Positions 7,841 through 11,801 of a stretch of 11,801 nt of DNA are shown in pieces. Position numbers and translations under genes: made by a program. Numbering within the stretch: the first letter of the stretch is position 1; every line of letters begins with the position of its first letter. The notes below the pieces were generated by a model. It searched no databases. It worked only from the letters and a program-made list of their open reading frames with translations, and had not been told where the DNA came from. The DNA is from Fragilaria radians (lineage: Eukaryota; Bacillariophyta; Fragilariophyceae; Fragilariales; Fragilariaceae), in assembly GCA_900642245.1 (NCBI GenBank), contig CAAAJI010000723.1, forward strand, positions 18,263 to 30,063, in the 5' to 3' direction.

Positions 7841-8230
7841 TGTTTGGGAAGTGTGAATTTTTTTGGGAGCAATGCAGTAGGCCAGGTATATTTAGGTACA
7901 ATTCTGTGGTCAATACCTAAAAAAATACTACTGCATTCCATAAGAAATCCAGCTTTCGACTCGTTAACTGTTTGATTCTTTGCTAGACGTTGGGTAATTT
8001 TTAAACATTTAACAGGCAAAGCAGAGGTGTCTATTTCGAGACTTTACAAGGCAATGAGTACCTATTTGCGGCTTGTTTGTTAAATAAAATAGATTTAAGA
8101 TCGACTCGGGGTAACCAATATCCCTATGTTTGAACGAAGTCATTCTAGGTTGCGAGCCACGATAAAAAAATTTCGTTTGCCATTACTCTTGAAGCTTGGG
8201 CTTGCATTTCATGATGCGCTATGAGATATG
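7841..8230. promoter_or_regulatory. 5' region of the HSF-type gene
   Basis: This 390-bp spacer separates the HSF start codon from the divergent copia LTR. On the - strand, TAAATATA lies about 50 bases before the ATG and could be a TATA-like element. I found no clear array of three nGAAn units, so autoregulation by heat shock elements is not supported. The - strand ORF at 8019-7780 overlaps the HSF start in another frame and has no recognisable content. Confidence 0.35.
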
Positions 8231-8478
8231 TGTTGGAAATATCCCTTTCGATCAACTCTTTAGTTTTATAAATATATATAATCACAACTTTTTAGGAATC
8301 CTTTCCTTTCTTTTTATCTCCTTCTTTCTTCCTTCCTTTGTAACCTCTTTGGACTATTTCAACACGTTTAAACGTGGGTACCCAGTTAGTCTTCTTAAAG
8401 AGTTATCTACAGTTATTAAGAAGTTGTCTCTTCCTCTTTTAAGTTACATCTACATTTATTTCAGCGTTTACGCCTACA
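8231..8478 (+). repeat. 5' LTR and leader of the second copia element
   Basis: TGTTGGAAATATCC starts the LTR, and 12 of the 13 bases of TTGGAAATATCCC are repeated after the 3' purine tract at 11052. Other shared blocks are short, for example TCACAACTTTTT at 8282-8293 and 11183-11194. The LTR/leader boundary and the primer binding site could not be placed. A hydrophobic ORF at 8196-8486 runs through this zone but is best read as untranslated LTR. Confidence 0.5.
8267..8274 (+). promoter_or_regulatory. LTR TATA box
   Basis: TATAAATA, followed by further TATA repeats to 8280, lies 36 bases into the LTR and about 205 bases before the Gag ATG. A pyrimidine-rich zone (8294-8345) follows, a plausible transcription start area. 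This is the usual U3 promoter position. Confidence 0.5.
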
Positions 8479-9461
8479 ATGACTGATCTCAGTACTATTC
8501 GAGTCATTCCATTCTACGGAAAGAATGAAGAACGGCCAACCTGGAGCGAGAAGTTCTTAGCCAAGGCAAAACGCTATGGCTTCAAGGATGTATTGTTGGG
8601 AAAGGTTAAGATCCCTAAGACTGATGAAGATTATGATTCGGAATCGGAGGAAGGAAAGAAGCTATCTATTGCAGCTGAAATGAATGAATTAGCATACACC
8701 GAGCTAATTTTATCTATTGATGATAAGTCAAGTAATGGTAAGGTTGTTTTTAATTTGGTGAAGGGTTGCAAAAATAAGGATTATGCAGACGGCAACGCAA
8801 GCACGGCATCAGAGAGGTTATGAAATAAGTTTGAGCCTACATCTGCTCCCTCTCTGGTAAAACTAGAAAACAGTTCAGACAATGTGCCATTTGGATTACT
8901 GAACTTGAAGAATATAGGATGAGGTTAGATGAACTTGGATCTAACATCACGGATAACCAATTCATTTTTCATATCTTGAACAACATGACTGAAGATTATG
9001 ACTTACAATTGGCTATGATGGAAAAGAGGATCACTGATGAGCTAAATCCATTAACCATTGATGAAATTCGCGACGATTTAAACCTTAGGTTTGAAAGATT
9101 GACTGAAAAACAAAATGAAGACGGTGGAGATAATTACAATCAAGATGTTGCCTTTTTCAGTCATCAATTCAAAGGAAAATGTAGAAATTGTGGTATGATC
9201 GGTCATAAAGCAAAGGATTGTAAAAACAAAATTCAAAATGGCGGTCAGAACAGCGGAAATTGCGGTGGTAATCATCACTATTCGCAAAGAATATCACACA
9301 ATAATTCATACTGCACTTATTGTCGTCGGTCAGGTCACGAAAAGGGTAACTGCCTTAAACTTAAAAATAAAATGAATCGTAACGATGATACAAGTAATCA
9401 CAGTAATCAGAATCAAAATTGCATTTACATCGATCATGATGCAAGAAAGTTTTGCAACTGA
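8479..9461 (+). pseudogene. copia Gag with two CCHC zinc knuckles (broken)
   Basis: The nucleocapsid/capsid protein that packages element RNA into virus-like particles. The ATG at 8479 opens MTDLSTIRVIPFYGKNEE with a following TWSEKFLAKAKRYG, typical of copia Gag N-termini. Frame 1 meets a TGA at 8821-8823 where a Lys codon would fit, then continues sensibly to about 8867. Frame 0 takes over at 8868 in a run of A residues and stays open to 9461, including WITELEEYRMRLDELG. The Met at 8919 is internal. Two exact CX2CX4HX4C knuckles are seen: CRNCGMIGHKAKDC (9180-9221) and CTYCRRSGHEKGNC (9312-9353), so both would still bind zinc. The end overlaps the protease frame by 77 bases. Confidence 0.85.
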
Positions 9462-10038
9462 CATTTGGATTCTGGACAGTGGTGCAAGTAACCACTTCTG
9501 CCGGTCGATGGAAGGGCTCACGGATGTAAGGGATATAGATGAACCCATAAAGATTGGAAATGGTGATACTATGCGTGCAACCAAAATTGGGAACTTAAAA
9601 TGTGAGGTGACTCAACTTGATGGAAAAAAGTTTGTTGTGTCAATAAATGACGTGAAGTTCGTGCCAAACCTCTGTGTCAATTTATTTTGCCTGCACAAAG
9701 CCCTTAAGAAAGGTTTTATCATCAGCAATGACGCTAACATTGTTAGCTTGACTCTCAAGCACGTGAGATTGACATTTGATCGCACAATCAATGCTGCAGA
9801 CAGTTGTGTTGCCGGTGTCTCAATGCAACCACTACCAGCAATGAATATCAATTATGGTTTAATTCACACTGCAATTAACAATCAAACAACTTTGCATATC
9901 AATTATTTGCGTAAGTTATTTGGTCATTGCGGTCAAGAAACACTCAGCAAAACTATCAAGATGTATGACATTAAACCATCTGGAGTATTTGAAACTTGTG
10001 AAGAATGCGCAATTGCAAAAGCGCGTCAAAAAATGTAA
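9385..10038 (+). pseudogene. copia aspartic protease and GAG-pre-integrase domain
   Basis: Frame 1 carries the retroviral-type protease with WILDSGASNHFC; the catalytic Asp is at 9475-9477. The sequence continues with beta-rich protease features (IKIGNGDTM, VPNLCVNLF). At its end is a GAG-pre-integrase zinc domain: YLRKLFGHCGQETL (His about 9928) and CEECAIAKARQK (Cys pair about 9997-10008). The first His of the HHCC set appears as Arg. The real protein would be joined to Gag; homology enters this frame near 9415-9440, so the Met at 9385 is not a true start. The frame ends at TAA 10036-10038 after a run of six A residues, where the integrase frame takes over. Confidence 0.85.
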
Positions 10039-10403
10039 TGAAGGTATGGTCAGGATGAAGCAATGCACCTGGAGAGCGTTTATATATTGACATTAGCTCA
10101 ATTAAGGAAAGAAGTCTTGGAGGAGCCAAGTTTTGGGCGCTTATTGTTGACGATTTCACTGATTACTGTTGGAGCTTTGTGATGAGAGACAAGTCTGATC
10201 TTAAACATAAAGTGCAGACGTTGTTTGAATCCAAATCGGATAGGTGGATAATAGTATATTCAAATTCTCAATTTTTCTATTTAGACAAAGGCTGTGTAGA
10301 CCGTAACTCTTGCCCCAATATGCGTTCAATTCTACTTCTTATAAAGATCATCAACTTGATAACTTGGAGAAACATTTTGAGATTAAATCAGTGGAATACA
10401 TAG
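10029..10403 (+). pseudogene. copia integrase, N-terminal part of the core (broken)
   Basis: Frame 0 resumes after the A run at 10028-10033, hits a TGA at 10056-10058 and then reads SNAPGERLYIDISSI, with the first catalytic Asp at 10089-10091. WALIVDDFTDYCWSFVMRDKSDL (to about 10200) is the typical second strand region of copia integrases. Coding similarity fades after about 10250, and the second catalytic Asp is not found. In frame 2, HFEIKSVEYIATPP (about 10373-10414) followed by QNVET resembles the stretch before the catalytic Glu, hinting at a frameshift or deletion between. The Met at 10179 is internal. The integrase could not function. Confidence 0.75.
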
Positions 10404-10694
10404 CAACACCACCCCTGGAATGCCTTGATCAAAATGTTGAGACCAATGTTTTGGAAATTTGATCCATTTATCAAACATTGGCGACCAGATATTGAACATG
10501 TTGTCTTAGAACTATCTTAATCTGTGGATGGTGTAGCTCTAACTGCCTACTTGGAAATGTTAGAATTAATCAAGTTTGTTCTAGATACCAAAGTATTCTT
10601 CTTCAAGATATGGGAAAAGAAGAAGAATGGACCCTTATGATGTATAACAAAAGCGATCAGGCTGGAGACTCAGAGAATTGGATTAGCATCATAG
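10404..10694 (+). other. decayed integrase/pol remainder, no clear ORF
   Basis: Short open pieces in all frames, each ended by stops. One reads DGVALTAYLEMLELIKFVLD and then IWEKKKNG near 10525-10635, possibly the copia integrase C-terminal half. I cannot assign residues with confidence. No YVDD-type reverse transcriptase box is present. Confidence 0.35.
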
Positions 10695-10895
10695 TCTTAT
10701 CATCTATTTGACGAGAGTATAAATCTGTTTGAGGTCAAGGGCCAGGAAGGGGTTACATTGTTAATTAATGAAGCCGAAGACGTGGCAATGTCAGAGGGAG
10801 TGAAGGAAATCACAATTGTGTACTATCCTCTACAAAGCTTGGGAATGCGGTCAAACAGCATTAGTGCAGTCTTCATGGCTGAGAACCTGGCGTAA
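10695..10895 (+). pseudogene. unassigned 66-codon open frame at the element's 3' side
   Basis: Frame 0 is open from the stop at 10692 to TAA at 10893-10895 without an early Met. It reads FDESINLFEVKGQEG (about 10707-10751), then a helix-like INEAEDVAMSEGVKEITIVYY. The acidic composition resembles linkers between copia integrase and reverse transcriptase, which would fit its place after the integrase remnant. I do not recognise a domain. It ends about 140 bp before the purine tract. Confidence 0.25.
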
Positions 10896-11037
10896 TTGTA
10901 ACGGTGAAATTTGCCTAGTCAAATGGTAATGATTCCTATATTTTTTCAAGGAATGTGAACCACAATATTTATGAAAAATATGCGCAGAAATTTTTAGGGA
11001 GTATCAACAAATTTGAGAGTAATTAAGCGTTTGTTTC

Positions 11038-11051
11038 AGGAAGAAAGGGGA
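11038..11051 (+). other. polypurine tract of the second copia element
   Basis: AGGAAGAAAGGGGA is 14 bases of purines and is followed at once by TTGGAAATATTCC, the same sequence that starts the LTR at 8233. That adjacency is the expected structure of a 3' LTR junction and is strong evidence for the element's 3' boundary zone. Confidence 0.7.
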
Positions 11052-11300
11052 TTGGAAATATTCCTGATGTTCATTCAAAGCTTAGCTTTTTAGGGTTTAT
11101 GCAATGTGGATATTAGGAATTCGAGAATGTGCGAGTCAGCACCAGTTGTGTGCCAGCACTAGTTCAATCTTTTAATTTGTAGTCACAACTTTTTCTGCAA
11201 CTTGTTAGTTCAAGTTACCCTTCTCAACTCCTTTCTTCTTTATCAAGTGAAGTAACAACTTCTCAACAACAATTTACATTATACATTAGCCATCCATAAC
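11052..11300 (+). repeat. 3' LTR of the second copia element, strongly diverged
   Basis: TTGGAAATATTCC repeats the LTR start with one change in 13. TCACAACTTTTT (11183-11194) recurs from 8282, though at a different offset, so insertions or deletions separate the copies. A 17-bp-spaced repeat, CAGCACCAGTT (11137-11147) and CAGCACTAGTT (11154-11164), lies between and may account for part of the extra length. The end near 11300 is a guess. Confidence 0.45.
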
Positions 11301-11717
11301 AAAGCATTTTCTCCAAAATCAACAAAGCATCGCCCATCTACCACATTATTGTATAGATAAATGATTAACTTTTAACTTTTTGTTTATCACAACCTTCTAT
11401 TTTTAAGAAATTGAGTACTTGCTTTTAAGTTTTGTATGCCCGATGTCTTTTTCTTCACGTTGAGAAGTGTTGAGTTACAGTTGCATTAGTTTCCTTCTAC
11501 TCTGCAAAATAAGAAATAAAAATCTGCATAGCAAGACAATTGCCAACTTTCAGTAATATAACAATTATATATAACCTACACCAAAATAAAAAACTTAGTT
11601 TTCGGTGAATAATGAACGCTTATGTAAAAATTGCATATATTATATGTGGATTAATGATTGTTATTGAAGTGATTTTGGCTTCATTGTTTCTCTTTCTTTT
11701 CAACTAAATTAATTTCA
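11301..11717. other. AT-rich stretch without recognised gene
   Basis: No ORF, RNA gene or mobile-element motif could be supported on either strand. The sequence is AT-rich with TATA-like runs near 11560-11575 and 11633-11645. Confidence 0.5.
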
Positions 11718-11801
11718 ATGCATGATGAAAACGATGATGCAAGGGATACAACGACAAAGAGATTTCAAAATTTTCTCATGGGTGCAAATAATCATTTGAG
11801 A
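11718..11801 (+). CDS. possible 5' end of a gene cut by the window edge
   Basis: An ATG at 11718 (context TTTCAATGC) opens 28 codons running to the last base without a stop. The reading begins MHDENDDARDTTTKRFQNF, charged and rich in Asp. The nearest upstream in-frame stop is TGA at 11670-11672. TATA-like DNA lies at 11633-11645. The length is far too short for a call; it may be chance. Confidence 0.2.
   Translation, partial: MHDENDDARDTTTKRFQNFLMGANNHLR

Larger units (their letters stand above)
8231..11300 (+). mobile_element. second Ty1/copia element, internally deleted and degenerate
   Basis: Order on the + strand: LTR start TGTTGGAAATATCCC at 8231 with a TATA box, Gag with two CCHC knuckles (8479-9461), aspartic protease with LDSGAS (9475), GAG-pre-integrase zinc domain, first part of the integrase core (10029 to about 10250), decayed DNA, then a purine tract (11038-11051) followed at once by TTGGAAATATTCC. 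No reverse transcriptase or RNase H motif exists between the integrase remnant and the purine tract, where only about 750 bp remain, so at least 1.5 kb has been lost. Gag and protease differ markedly from what the left element would carry, so this is a separate copia lineage. The right edge is approximate; no target-site duplication was identified. Confidence 0.82.

Noticed and set aside
7780..8019. A - strand ORF of 79 residues upstream of the HSF-type gene
   Set aside because: It overlaps the HSF start in another frame, shows no domain and lacks the strong start context of the HSF ATG.
7841..8230. Heat shock elements controlling the HSF-type gene
   Set aside because: Isolated GAA and TTC triplets occur, but no run of three correctly spaced nGAAn units was found.
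8196..8486. A 96-residue hydrophobic ORF that looks like a small membrane protein
   Set aside because: It runs through the LTR promoter and pyrimidine-rich leader and overlaps the Gag start; the hydrophobicity comes from T-rich DNA.
9330..9851. Two - strand ORFs opposite the protease region
   Set aside because: They are antisense to a clear aspartic protease frame with no features of their own.
1..11801. CRISPR array, bacterial operon or defence island
   Set aside because: No regularly spaced repeats, no prokaryotic ribosome binding sites, and all recognisable genes are eukaryotic or LTR-retrotransposon types.

Overview
The window looks like nuclear DNA of a marine eukaryote, most likely a pennate diatom (stramenopile). 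It is AT-rich, with long non-coding stretches and no bacterial operons, ribosome binding sites or rRNA. The single intact gene encodes a heat-shock-factor-type DNA-binding protein of a kind expanded in diatoms. Everything else that codes is a broken long-terminal-repeat retrotransposon. The strongly conserved copia pol in the left third resembles the diatom 'CoDi' copia lineage. The host assignment is inference from these families; no species marker is present.

Layout. (1) 1-3500: a Ty1/copia pol on the + strand, cut by the left window edge, with integrase, reverse transcriptase and RNase H in order but broken by at least five in-frame stops and about five frameshifts. A purine tract (3577-3590) and a candidate 3' LTR follow, and that LTR contains a tRNA-like segment. 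(2) 4074-4740: a Ty3/gypsy-type integrase fragment, truncated before its last catalytic Glu. (3) 4741-5455: a pair of imperfect ~100-bp direct repeats 599 bp apart. They enclose an antisense ORF that resembles the N-terminal part of a retrotransposon Gag. (4) 5484-6024: + strand relics, one with a CxxH/CxxH zinc-knuckle-like pattern and one Asn/Lys-rich. (5) 6025-6847: no gene seen. (6) 6848-7840, - strand: the intact HSF-type gene. (7) 8231 to about 11300, + strand: a second, distantly related copia element. It has an LTR with a TATA box, a Gag with two CCHC knuckles, an aspartic protease, a GAG-pre-integrase zinc domain and the start of an integrase. It then decays, has no reverse transcriptase or RNase H, and ends at a purine tract and a second copy of the LTR start. 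(8) 11300-11801: mostly featureless AT-rich DNA, with a possible short gene start at the right edge.

The picture is a host transcription-factor gene embedded in a graveyard of nested LTR retrotransposons from at least two superfamilies. The only plausible functional interplay is regulatory. The copia LTR promoter at 8231 points away from the HSF start codon about 390 bp off, and a repeated TGAGTCA palindrome lies in the retrotransposon-derived DNA downstream of the gene. I found no convincing new enzymatic or defence system. The most unusual structure is the direct-repeat unit at 4741-5455.
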